NCBI GenBank assembly: GCA_910588685.1
Contig: CAJUPX010000010.1
Location: forward strand, 10,681 to 74,680
Length of the DNA: 64,000 bases
Direction: 5' to 3'
DNA from: an uncultured Christensenellaceae bacterium
Lineage (GTDB): Bacteria > Bacillota > Clostridia > Christensenellales > Borkfalkiaceae
Both the position numbers and the translations under genes were made by a program. The notes beneath the pieces were generated by a model that was not told the origin of the DNA, searched no databases, and saw only the letters and a list, made by a program, of their open reading frames with translations. Shown piece by piece: positions 44,701 to 52,283 of the stretch (position 1 is its first letter; every line of letters begins with the position of its first letter).

Positions 44701-46149
44701 CTGCAAACCGTAACAGGTATAGATAAAGTAACTGCTTTTGGTAACTATTCGTTTGCAAACTGTGCAAAACTCGGCAATTTCAGTATTGCAAGCGCGCAAA
44801 CTATAGGCGATTATGCGTTTGCGTCAGCTAATACCGCAAATAAAATAACGTTGCCCGGCAGCTTGAAATCTATCGGCGGCGGCGCGTTCTCAAACAATAC
44901 AACGCTTGCGGAGTATTCTGTTGCGGAAAACAACGAAGTATTCTTTGCGGTTGACGGCGTTCTGTATAAAAAAGTGAGCGATGCCGAATATATTCTCGTA
45001 TCTTATCCTACGGCAAAGTCCGTTGCGGCAGCTACCGAGGAAAAGCACAATTTAAACGGTAAAAAAGTTTACCGTGTAATAGACGGAACCGTATCAATAG
45101 GTTCGGGCGCGTTCTGCGATATAGCGGAAAACAATATAGAGGCTGTAATTCTTCCTTATACGCTTTTATCTATAGGCGACAGAGCGTTCTACAATACCGA
45201 TATATACGAATACTGTTTCGAGAGTATTGCGGCGCCTATACTTCAAAGCGAGTATAATGCGGAAATCGACGAAATATGCGACTTGCTCTCAGTAAATTTA
45301 AGGGCGCACTATTTAGCTAACTTCGTTGATGAAATATTCCTGCATTCGTCGTCTGCAAAAGGATTTGACCCCGAAAAACCTGTGGCTAAGCTGACGATGT
45401 ATCGTCCCGAAAACGGTACCGGATATGCAAATTATGTTTATTCAACATATTTTGATACCGTAGTTTCCATAGGCGTTATGGCTGAAAACAGCACCCGCGA
45501 AATAATTGATATTATAGATAATTTCCCGAGCGTTTCGGAAATTTCCTCCTGGAATACAACCAACAAAACAAAAGAGGAAATAATTGAATTTTCCGATTTG
45601 GTAATGCAGGCTCGTAATATTTACAGCAATACGATGGACAGCGACCAGCTTGCTATGATCGGTGAAGAGCGCGTTAAAAAGCTTTCTGATACCGAAAGCG
45701 CATTGCGTGCGGTAAAAGAGATTTTCGGAATAAATCCCAAACCCGTAAGACTTAAATATACCACCGATTCAACTTTCAAGAGTCAGTACAAATCGGGAGA
45801 AACACTCGATTGGACGGGACTTACCGTAACGGTGGAGTATGACGACGGTTCTACGGCTGTTGTTCCCCGCGAGGATTTAACTCTTGTAAACGAAGAGTTT
45901 ACCGTGTATGATTCTTTTGCTGAGTTAACGGCATACGGACTCACTCTCAACGTAAGAATAACGGTAACAGCCGCAGACGATAACAATCCTCAGCCTCCTA
46001 TTAAAGACGAAGATGAAAAAGGCGGTTGCGGCGGTTGTAACGGCGCGGTAGGTATCGCCGGAACAATTACGGCTATGACTGTCGCTGCAATTACTGCGGT
46101 AGTGTTAACTACTGTAATCCATAAAAAATCGAGGAAGACAAATGAGTAA
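38740..46149 (+). CDS. Cell-surface subtilisin-like (S8) protease with BspA-type leucine-rich repeats and C-terminal anchor
   Basis: 2469 aa. Signal peptide (about 1-35), then a propeptide-like I9 domain (about 85-185). The S8 catalytic domain has D234 (VAILDTGLDYTHK), H309 (SNHGTHVAG), oxyanion N427 (CAASND) and S669 (SGTSMASPN). A PA domain is inserted before the serine (about 540-625), as in lactocepin and C5a peptidase. Beta domains follow; then many LRR_5/BspA repeats (about 1430-2155: IG..AF.....L..V..P..V). An Ig-like segment comes next, and then GGCGGCNG plus one transmembrane helix and a basic KKSRK tail. All catalytic residues are present. Inferred role: digestion of host or dietary protein at the cell surface, feeding the oligopeptide importer downstream. 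Confidence 0.93.
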   Translation: MGIFKKKIRRVLLGGLSLTLCVSLSTSTIMLTSADSSKPAGNNSANSQSVGFENATGQYDASKIREQNFSNGVLSGSENYQSATRTVIVGLEGENILDYTNGRSSVPEYLATAEGRHALRNIESEQRTFLNNLNSNGISYYLKSTYAAINNAVAIEVNYSDVAAIRKMNGVKSVVYSQTYLAPQTVETTGDSRTNTNDIVNDANVYNTGIYDSSAVEQYTEWGTGNGTVVAILDTGLDYTHKAFNRVGKNLKFTNNYIKSKITETEAYQRALENGYTLSADDVYVNDKVAFAFDYADNDADVYPSYSNHGTHVAGIVAGYDETGYDKDNVHYDETFKGVAPDAQLMICKVFTDDLDSESIGGAESENIMSALEDCVTLGVDVINMSLGTTAGFTLTAEESDAEGQFLFSVFDSIRAAGISLICAASNDYSAGYGSAFGTNLTSNPDSGTVGSPSTYYAALSVASISGQKSKYFLSSNDDAIFYDESSDGNSVQYNFQELIFDKLNITESSAQIEYVVVGGVGAAQNYNGIRNLFVDDSGKKLNRIALVKRGDINFQEKVEIASAMGAVGIIVYNNVSGKIRMSLGDVAEDKFIPAISITLEAGNALVKAARSNVGTLSFDSSLEAGPFMSEFSSWGVTNDLILKPEITAHGGEITSTVPGGYAEQSGTSMASPNMAGVTALVRNYVKNVLGITDAQAITRRTNQLIMSTASTVKDETGLAYSPRKQGSGLANLKNIVSTRAYLYTDRETDGDRYYEGKDYRPKVELGDDKNKKGEYSFSFKVANFGDTNLQFKPQALFMTESLSADGIAVAEKAYMLKDTGTFTVKNGSYDGNILTVNANSEATVSVTLKLTSEEWNYINDSFENGMFVEGFVQLVSATDGEEGGQCTLNLPFVGFFGDWEDMPLLDYDAFEIADFEQDASIQDELKPKAAIFATQPYAKYAKSNYIIPMGSYLYAQDENADKMYANRDHCSISRFDEYVSDDGVGNYLTAYSIRCVYAGLLRNAKRVDYKLYDAYSGELVTSDSIYRVGKAYANSGSAAPAFVEFNLEPEKMGLQNNGKYTMDFEFYFTGNEVIKEENVFSFDFYVDYEAPVLQDARVRYYTYKDANNREKQRIYIDLDIYDNHYAQSVMLCYYDPNKEVPTMNLATEYITPVRNAVKNGVTTVSIEVTDIWDQYKDVLALQIDDYALNHSMYVLSQLNGTVGNVTDNLNSNVTPATFELAEGEEKITIGLNETHKVSLVYDGSADLANFSWTSVSPYVSVQNGEIFGKQVTRANSPARVTVSNRKGVNRTIEVTVVDTGTKPVSIPSLSFGAIENSGGALVKASNTVKVNAGEDINLNLITEPWYFDQSKVEIEWSSNKPQFAKVEGVVENGRHIGKVHTVAEGNAIITARIKGTQYSATVTLSVQDPFTISNLSLTHYHGDGITDESGQEGVVIIPDGKNIMTIGEEAFKDNTKITKVIIPKTVTQISERAFIGCTNLREIYFVSEDKVGSELKSNLTLIQKRAFYGLPSLKKVDLTNVKVITVAAEVFADCTALEEVVNSPAIGTAHSRAFMGCSSLESYDLSGLHVSGDSVFSGCTSLKTITTAEYTSLGYGMFAALDYVYQEYGRLPNGTYGYLIKTRHYPACVSLGSEGAIDINVPAVGESAFEGCESLKQVNFNNIPEITVGVNAFNGCKNLSSFNLTGSSTIKSIGTGAFNGTLVPNFGNANGELIIDGVLVKYSGAAENYTVPAGVTKIGAYAFADSNIKSVDFSEAQITEIGAYAFEGTGITSVRIPSTVTVLGEGVFLGCSSLTNVTFEEGSSLKVIPANAFRGAGITSISLPSTVIEIENYAFAQSALVNFAYAPQSEASFGSFVFYGCSGLVNIVLADNITKMGDYVFADCVKLESVTLPSLNELGIYTFARDNALKTVTFGANAKTTGSYTFVSIIENQNGYYLEGLLSLTGVTLGSPVEIGEAAFYGSNLTQIDLKNAKIIGDYAFFGSAKLQTVTGIDKVTAFGNYSFANCAKLGNFSIASAQTIGDYAFASANTANKITLPGSLKSIGGGAFSNNTTLAEYSVAENNEVFFAVDGVLYKKVSDAEYILVSYPTAKSVAAATEEKHNLNGKKVYRVIDGTVSIGSGAFCDIAENNIEAVILPYTLLSIGDRAFYNTDIYEYCFESIAAPILQSEYNAEIDEICDLLSVNLRAHYLANFVDEIFLHSSSAKGFDPEKPVAKLTMYRPENGTGYANYVYSTYFDTVVSIGVMAENSTREIIDIIDNFPSVSEISSWNTTNKTKEEIIEFSDLVMQARNIYSNTMDSDQLAMIGEERVKKLSDTESALRAVKEIFGINPKPVRLKYTTDSTFKSQYKSGETLDWTGLTVTVEYDDGSTAVVPREDLTLVNEEFTVYDSFAELTAYGLTLNVRITVTAADDNNPQPPIKDEDEKGGCGGCNGAVGIAGTITAMTVAAITAVVLTTVIHKKSRKTNE

Positions 46150-47437
46150 AAGATTAAAACTTTTATTAATATGCGCGTTGTCGGCGGTTGCTGCTCTCTG
46201 TGTTTTTTCCGGGTGTAATCTGACCAACACAGTGGAAGGAATTATTTCAACAAAACATCTCGACGCTCAGGTTACCTACTTTGCGAACGGCGGAGTGTTT
46301 GAAGACGACCGTAATTCCCAAAAAACGCTGTATTACAATGCCGGCACACTGCCTCTCGATATAGGCGAAAAAACAACTGGCTCTATGTCCGGTTCTATGG
46401 GTTCAACGCAAATAACGGCGGGAAGATTTTCGGTGGAATATTCCGGATACAATCTTACCGGCTGGTTCCCTGTTGAGGTCAACGAGGACGGAATACCTCT
46501 TTATGAAGACGGTTCGCTCTACAACGAAAGCGAGGGCGTGATAAAAGAGTTTAAGCTGTCAGAAGAGCAGTACAAATTTGACGAGCGGCTTGAAAAAGAC
46601 GACCATATCTATTTATGCGCAAAATGGTATGCCGACGTTAAATTAAGAATATATCTTGTCGGCGGAGAGGGGTTAACGTCGGTTACGATTACCGACCCTA
46701 TAACGCAAGAAGCCAAGACCTGCGAAGTGGGAGAAGAAATTTCAAGTTACGATTTCTCTCCGGACGTAAAAGAGCCTACGACGCTGGCGTCTGCAACAAG
46801 CAACAATACGGCTGACTTTGTGGCTTATTATAAGGACGAGGACTGTACAGAGCAGTATAACAGCTGGCCTGCAAAAAGAGAGGATACCGATACAGTTATT
46901 TACGCAAAATTTATTAAGAGAATCGGAAGCCGTAAATGGACGATAGTAAAAGACGCTTCGTCGGCAAGGAATATGTTAAATAATCTTATGGGTAATTATT
47001 ACCTCATTAACGACATTGACTGCACCGGCGTAACGCTGACCAGCGTATCTTCGTACACGTCCTGCGTAATAAGAGGAAACGGATATACTATAAGCAATCT
47101 AACGGTAACGCCTACTGCGTCTATAAGAAGCTCAAACGTTTCGCTTTTCGGACAGTTTTCGTCAACTACCGATATTTCCGATTTTAAAATAGATAATCTG
47201 GTATGCAATTACAGTTTTCTTAACGAAAAGAGCACTGCCGAAGTGTATTTAGTGTTTGATAAAGCGCCCGAAGACGGGGCAAAAATAAAAAACGTAACCG
47301 TTAACGGAACACTTAACATTATTACAAACGGCGGTACTTTGGTGAACGGTCAGGGGCATAATGTTTGTTTCGGCGGCTATGCCGACGACGGTGAGTATAC
47401 CGATATTAAATGTGATGTACAATTAAACGTAAAGTAA
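46142..47437 (+). CDS. Surface lipoprotein, function unknown
   Basis: 431 aa. Lipoprotein signal: MSKRLKLLLICALSAVAALC, then VFSGC with the lipobox cysteine at about residue 25. The middle includes InlB-like repeat patterns (GYNLTGWFPVEV..., YLCAKWYADV, YAKFIKR) seen in Bacillota surface proteins. The C-terminal third (about 275-430) has GLUG-like beta-helix sequence (YYLINDIDCTGVTLTS, IRGNGYTISNLTV), related in style to the first lipoprotein of the block. It overlaps the protease gene by 8 nt with its RBS (GAGGAAG) inside that gene, so the two are translationally coupled. A partner that holds substrate for the protease is plausible but unproven. Confidence 0.8.
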   Translation: MSKRLKLLLICALSAVAALCVFSGCNLTNTVEGIISTKHLDAQVTYFANGGVFEDDRNSQKTLYYNAGTLPLDIGEKTTGSMSGSMGSTQITAGRFSVEYSGYNLTGWFPVEVNEDGIPLYEDGSLYNESEGVIKEFKLSEEQYKFDERLEKDDHIYLCAKWYADVKLRIYLVGGEGLTSVTITDPITQEAKTCEVGEEISSYDFSPDVKEPTTLASATSNNTADFVAYYKDEDCTEQYNSWPAKREDTDTVIYAKFIKRIGSRKWTIVKDASSARNMLNNLMGNYYLINDIDCTGVTLTSVSSYTSCVIRGNGYTISNLTVTPTASIRSSNVSLFGQFSSTTDISDFKIDNLVCNYSFLNEKSTAEVYLVFDKAPEDGAKIKNVTVNGTLNIITNGGTLVNGQGHNVCFGGYADDGEYTDIKCDVQLNVK

Positions 47438-47457
47438 ATTAAGCGGAGGAAACCGAT

Positions 47458-50160
47458 ATGAATAAAAAATTTACAAAAATACTAACAGGAGCGGTAAGTT
47501 GTGCGTTGGTGCTTTCTTTTGCCGGTATGAGCACGGGCTGTAAAAAGGATGACGACGAAAAAAAGACTTATAATTTCGATCCCGAACAAAGACCTTTCAC
47601 CATAGCAATCAGCGAACCCGACGGCAATTTTAATCCGTTTTTCTATACGTCGCTTAACGACGGCGAAATTATAGGGCTTACCCAGATAGGTATGCTGTCA
47701 ACCGATGAAAACGGTTCTATTATCTGCGGCGAGGATCAACCTACGGTAGTAAAGTCGTACACTATGGACCAGACGGCTAACAATACCACAACTTATAAGT
47801 TTTTAATTAAAAACGGCATTAAGTTTTCGGACGGCACGTCTTTGACAATACGTGACGTACTTTTCAATATGTACGTGTATCTCGATGTTCAGTATTCTGG
47901 CTCTACTACTATGTACTCCGTTGATATTCAGGGCTTAAATGCTTACAGAGCGCAGGACCCTAATCTTGGCGACGAGGGAGGCGTGGATTTTACCGCTCAA
48001 TTCTATGCAACCGCACAGGGTAGAATTGACGATATGATACTCTATGACGACAATAAGCTGGATACGAGCGATGAGGATACTTATAAACAGCTTTTAAACG
48101 ATATTGCCGCTGTCAATAAGTTTTTCCGTAAGGAGCTAACAACTGCCTGGACGTCAAATGCCGGTCAGCTTTCGAGTTATACGGATGAATTTAATTTTAC
48201 CGAAGACTGGGAATCGTATTTTTACAGCATAGGTTTTATCGGCAAAAAAACCCTGCAAACCCCGAACGGAATCGAATATAAATATGATGAAAACGGTAAG
48301 TTTATAACTGATTTGGATGAAGATCCCGAATACAGAGATAATATGAGAAAATATATGTCTGATGCGGATTTAATTGCTAAATATAAAAAAGATTATAACT
48401 GTACCGATGAACAGGCTGTTGAATATATTATGCGCGATAAAGCGATAGATTACGTTTATTACAGCTATTTTAATGAAAAATCTTCGGAAGTTATCAACCC
48501 CGACGCGCCCGAGGCAGAGCAGAAAAAAGCCGATATGCCTTTACCCGGTAAAAAACTTACCGAAATTCTTAAATATTGGAATACCCGTATAGAAGTATTG
48601 GAAGATTTTGCAAACGAAGCTAAGTCCGATCACTATACGCAGCTTACCAAAGACGGTCTTTTGGTTAGAAGCATAAGCGGCATAACAACAAGTAAAACAA
48701 GTACTTTTAACGGTCAGGCGCTTTCCGAGCCCCACGACGTTTTACAGGTAGTTATTAACGGTACAGACCCTGCTGCAATATTCAATTTTGCGTTTACCGT
48801 AGCGCCGATGTCTTATTATTCGGGCGTGGGCGATGACGGAATAGATTACGTTGACCGCGCTATGGGCAGCGACCTTGATAATAATCCTTTGACAGGCGTA
48901 TCCAACCGTTTCGGTGTAAGATTCGGCAATAAGAATTTCTTTGATTCGGTGTTGAACGATTCCGACAAAACCAGGTGCCCCGTGGGCGCAGGAGCTTATA
49001 AGGTGTCCAACAGTAACGGTGGCGACGGCACGGCGTCAAGTTTCTATGTAAATAACGTTGCTTATTATCAGCGTAACACTAATTTTGAAACTGTCGGCGA
49101 ACAAATTTCAAACGCAAAAATCAAATATGTAAAATACCAGGTTACAAGCGAAGATACCATTCTCAATGCGCTTGCTTCGGGCACTTCTATTGATTTCGGT
49201 ATGCCCAACTGTACGCCTTATAATATAAATAAGGTAGGCGAACTCAATGCGCGCAACAATAAATTCGGTAGCCAGTCATACTGGAACAACGGTTACGGTT
49301 ACGTAGGTGTTAACCCTAAATTCGTACCGGACGTGGAAGTAAGACAGGCTATAATGAAGGCAATGGATCAGCAGGAGATAATCAGGTATTATACCACGGA
49401 CAATGCTATCCCGGTTTACAGACCCACTTCTAAAAATTCGTTCGTTTATAAGAAAGGCGGCGGCGATAATTGGACGAGATGGGAAGATATACAGCTTGAC
49501 GGCAACGGCGAGGAAATTCGCGCGCTTTGTAAAAAAGCAGGCTGGTCGCTCACAAAAATGGGCAATAAAGAATTATTCACCAAAGACGGCAAAACATTAT
49601 CGTTTACGTTTACAATTGCGGGCAGTACGGCGGATCACCCTGCATACGATATGTTCACAAAAGCAGCGAACATTCTTAATAAAAACGGATTTGATATTAC
49701 GGTTACAACCGATATCGGCGCGTTGCAAAAGCTTGCAACCGGTAATCTGCAGGTTTGGGCGGCTGCCTGGTCGTCCGGTGTTGACCCCGATATGTATCAG
49801 GTATGGCATAAAGACAGTACTGCAACCAGCGTTAAAAACTGGGGATACGATGTTATTTTAAACGATACTACCGGTACCTATGACTACGAGAAAGAAATTA
49901 TAGCAGGTACTGCAACTAATCCTCTTTGTCTTTCTTATCTTATTGAGAAGGGCAGATCCACAACCAATGAAGACGAGCGTACTGGTTTCTATGTTCAGGC
50001 ATACGAATATGTTATGAAGCTGGCGGTAGAAATGCCTACTTATCAGAGAAAAGATCTGGCGGTTTATAATAAAGAGTTGATAGATATTAATACTCTGAAT
50101 ACCAACGCGTCGGCGTTCGCCGGAGTTCTCAACAGAATTTGGGAAGTAGATTATAACTAA
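47458..50160 (+). CDS. oppA: Oligopeptide ABC transporter substrate-binding lipoprotein, enlarged
   Basis: 900 aa, about 300 longer than usual for SBP family 5. Lipobox LSFAGMSTGC (Cys about residue 28). Family landmarks: FNPFFYTSLNDGEI, IKFSDGTSLTIRDVLFNMY (K122-Y...), CPVGAGAYKV (C507-V516), YVGVNPKFVPDVEVRQAIMKAMDQ and WAAAWSSGVDPDMYQVWH near the C terminus. The distance between the FSDG and GAGAY landmarks is about 385 residues, where about 100 is usual. The insert is acidic and rich in Tyr/Asp/Lys. It binds peptides at the outer membrane face and hands them to OppBC. RBS GCGGAGG. It starts 20 nt after the previous gene. Confidence 0.9.
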   Translation: MNKKFTKILTGAVSCALVLSFAGMSTGCKKDDDEKKTYNFDPEQRPFTIAISEPDGNFNPFFYTSLNDGEIIGLTQIGMLSTDENGSIICGEDQPTVVKSYTMDQTANNTTTYKFLIKNGIKFSDGTSLTIRDVLFNMYVYLDVQYSGSTTMYSVDIQGLNAYRAQDPNLGDEGGVDFTAQFYATAQGRIDDMILYDDNKLDTSDEDTYKQLLNDIAAVNKFFRKELTTAWTSNAGQLSSYTDEFNFTEDWESYFYSIGFIGKKTLQTPNGIEYKYDENGKFITDLDEDPEYRDNMRKYMSDADLIAKYKKDYNCTDEQAVEYIMRDKAIDYVYYSYFNEKSSEVINPDAPEAEQKKADMPLPGKKLTEILKYWNTRIEVLEDFANEAKSDHYTQLTKDGLLVRSISGITTSKTSTFNGQALSEPHDVLQVVINGTDPAAIFNFAFTVAPMSYYSGVGDDGIDYVDRAMGSDLDNNPLTGVSNRFGVRFGNKNFFDSVLNDSDKTRCPVGAGAYKVSNSNGGDGTASSFYVNNVAYYQRNTNFETVGEQISNAKIKYVKYQVTSEDTILNALASGTSIDFGMPNCTPYNINKVGELNARNNKFGSQSYWNNGYGYVGVNPKFVPDVEVRQAIMKAMDQQEIIRYYTTDNAIPVYRPTSKNSFVYKKGGGDNWTRWEDIQLDGNGEEIRALCKKAGWSLTKMGNKELFTKDGKTLSFTFTIAGSTADHPAYDMFTKAANILNKNGFDITVTTDIGALQKLATGNLQVWAAAWSSGVDPDMYQVWHKDSTATSVKNWGYDVILNDTTGTYDYEKEIIAGTATNPLCLSYLIEKGRSTTNEDERTGFYVQAYEYVMKLAVEMPTYQRKDLAVYNKELIDINTLNTNASAFAGVLNRIWEVDYN

Positions 50161-50184
50161 TAACATCGGAGTTTATTTTAACAG

Positions 50185-51213
50185 ATGGCAAAATATATAA
50201 TTAAAAGGCTTTTGCTTGCGCTGTTCATACTTTTCGGAGTTTCCATAATACTTTACGTATTAGTGCGACTAATGCCCGTAAACATTATACGTGATAAATA
50301 TTACGCAACTCACGGACAGGCGCCTTCGGACGAGGCGGAGCTTGCCGCAATTCTCGCGGTATATCACCTTGAAGATTTGAGCACTATGAATTTCTGGCAG
50401 GCTACGCAAAGCATTTGCGTCGGGTGGTGGACCTGGATATGCAATTTTGTGCGCGGAGATTTCGGCAAATCGCTTGCAAACAATCAGGAAGTATCCGATA
50501 TGATTATCTCTAATATGGGCGTTTCCTTTTCGGTTTCGTTTATAGCGCTCGTATTAGAGCTCATTATCGCAATACCTCTCGGTATTAAGTGCGCTTGTAA
50601 TCAGTACGGAAAGCTCGATTATGCTGCAACCGTTTTAACGATGATAGGTATTTCGTTCCCGTCGTTCTTTTTCGGCAGCCTTTGCATAAAGATTTTCGGT
50701 CAGAATATGGGCGTGTTGGATTTATTGCCTGTTTCGGGTCTTCATAACAACTCGTTGCCGCCGAGCACATCCGGTTGGATAAAATTCGTAGATATGGTTC
50801 AGCATCTTATACTTCCGATATTTGTATTAACCGTGCTTTCAATAGGTTCTATGATGCGTTATACGCGTACAAATACGTTGGAAGTTTTGAATGCCGACTA
50901 TATAAGAACGGCGCGCGCAAAGGGTCTATCCGAAAATAAAGTAGTATACAAACACGTTTTCAGAAATACTTTAATTCCGCTTATTACTACGCTTGCGGGC
51001 GTTTTGCCCACGTTGTTCGGCGGCGCTATGATAACCGAGCAGATATTCAACCTGCCCGGTATCGGTAACGCTGCTTATAAAGCGCTTTCTACCGGCGACG
51101 TGCCTATGATAATGGCGTATAATATGTTTATTGCCGTGTTGACGGTTATAGGTATTTTGCTTTCTGACATTATGTATGTAGTAGTTGACCCCCGCGTCAA
51201 ACTCGGTAAGTAG
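50185..51213 (+). CDS. oppB: Oligopeptide ABC transporter permease OppB
   Basis: 342 aa. Six transmembrane helices, the first at residues 8-30 (RLLLALFILFGVSIILYVLVR) with the family start MAKYIIKRLLLAL. The cytoplasmic EAA loop ADYIRTARAKGLSENKVVYKHVFRNTLIPLIT contacts the ATPase. C-terminal LLSDIMYVVVDPRVKLG is typical. It pairs with OppC. The extracellular part of the first loop is longer than in E. coli OppB (RDKYYATHGQAPSDEAEL...). It lies 24 nt after oppA. Confidence 0.93.
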   Translation: MAKYIIKRLLLALFILFGVSIILYVLVRLMPVNIIRDKYYATHGQAPSDEAELAAILAVYHLEDLSTMNFWQATQSICVGWWTWICNFVRGDFGKSLANNQEVSDMIISNMGVSFSVSFIALVLELIIAIPLGIKCACNQYGKLDYAATVLTMIGISFPSFFFGSLCIKIFGQNMGVLDLLPVSGLHNNSLPPSTSGWIKFVDMVQHLILPIFVLTVLSIGSMMRYTRTNTLEVLNADYIRTARAKGLSENKVVYKHVFRNTLIPLITTLAGVLPTLFGGAMITEQIFNLPGIGNAAYKALSTGDVPMIMAYNMFIAVLTVIGILLSDIMYVVVDPRVKLGK

Positions 51214-51221
51214 GAGGATAT

Positions 51222-52280
51222 ATGGAACAGGATAATAATCTTCAGAACGCCGGAGAAACGCAGGAAGAGGTTAAATTCGACGATTTGCACGGCGAAGTTT
51301 TAACTGACAGGGTTAAAGTTTTATCTCCCGGCAGAACAATTTTAAAACGTTTTTTCCGTTCTAAACTGTCTGTTGTCGGGCTTGTAATACTAATCGCGCT
51401 TATGTTGATTTCTTTTATTGGACCTTTGTTATCTCCTTGGGGAGAACAGGAAGTTGATAGAACCCCTTGCGATATAGTAACGGTTGAAAGAATAGAATAC
51501 GTCGTTGACGGCGTTGAGTATTTTACTTATAAAATCACGGTTTACAAAAGCGAAGTAAACGTTAAATCTGAAATTTCCGCTAAGCACTGGCTCGGTACGG
51601 ACGAACACGGTTATGATATTTTTACCAGGCTTATGTACGGCGGTAGAATATCGCTGACTATAGGACTTATAGTAGTACTTGTGGAAACGTTAATAGGTAT
51701 AATTCTCGGCGGCTTGGCGGGTTACTTCGGAGGCGTTGTTGATAATATTATAATGCGTATAGTCGACGTGCTGTACTGTATTCCTACTTTGCCGATAATG
51801 CTAATTTTCTCCGCCCTGTTTACTAACCTCGAAATAGTAGATATAAGCAGACTTTATTATATGATGGGGCTGTTGACTCTGATAGGGTGGGCAGGTACGG
51901 CAAGACTTGTCCGCGGACAGATTTTGTCGCTGCGCGAGCAGGACTTTATGCTTGCCGCAAAATGCTCCGGACTTTCCGTAAAGCGTCAAATATTCAAACA
52001 TTTAATTCCGAACGTATTGCCACAGCTTATCGTTTCTATGACGCTCGGGCTCGGCAGTATAATTCTTACCGAGGCAACGCTCGGCTTCTTAGGGCTCGGC
52101 GCTCCTCTCGGCTCGGCAACTTGGGGCGGTATGATAAACTACGCTACCAAAGACGAATTCCTTACAGGTTACCCTAATTTCTGGGTACCGTCCGGAATTT
52201 GTATAACGCTTGCAATTTTGGCGTTTAACTTTGTAGGCGATGGTTTGAGGGACGCGTTCGATCCCAAGATGAAGAGGTAG
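51222..52280 (+). CDS. oppC: Oligopeptide ABC transporter permease OppC
   Basis: 352 aa. An N-terminal cytoplasmic tail, then the OppC_N segment FFRSKLSVVGLVILIALMLIS and LLSPWGEQ. The external loop before HWLGTDEHGYDIFTRLMYGGRISL has an extra stretch of about 35 residues (VTVERIEYVVDGVEYFTYKITVYK region). The EAA loop is QDFMLAAKCSGLSVKRQIFKHLIPNVLPQLI. The end FNFVGDGLRDAFDPKMKR is standard. RBS GGAGG; it starts 8 nt after oppB. Confidence 0.93.
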   Translation: MEQDNNLQNAGETQEEVKFDDLHGEVLTDRVKVLSPGRTILKRFFRSKLSVVGLVILIALMLISFIGPLLSPWGEQEVDRTPCDIVTVERIEYVVDGVEYFTYKITVYKSEVNVKSEISAKHWLGTDEHGYDIFTRLMYGGRISLTIGLIVVLVETLIGIILGGLAGYFGGVVDNIIMRIVDVLYCIPTLPIMLIFSALFTNLEIVDISRLYYMMGLLTLIGWAGTARLVRGQILSLREQDFMLAAKCSGLSVKRQIFKHLIPNVLPQLIVSMTLGLGSIILTEATLGFLGLGAPLGSATWGGMINYATKDEFLTGYPNFWVPSGICITLAILAFNFVGDGLRDAFDPKMKR

Positions 52281-52283
52281 AGT

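Noticed and set aside
43614..44799. Several minus-strand frames inside the LRR region of the protease
   Set aside because: They are shadows of repeated codons on the plus strand.
43060..45220. CRISPR-like array suggested by periodic repeats
   Set aside because: The periodicity is protein-level (leucine-rich repeats); the DNA units are not identical and there are no spacers.
38740..46149. Possible LPxTG sortase signal in the giant protease
   Set aside because: No LPxTG-like motif precedes the C-terminal helix; a GGCGGCNG stretch is there instead.
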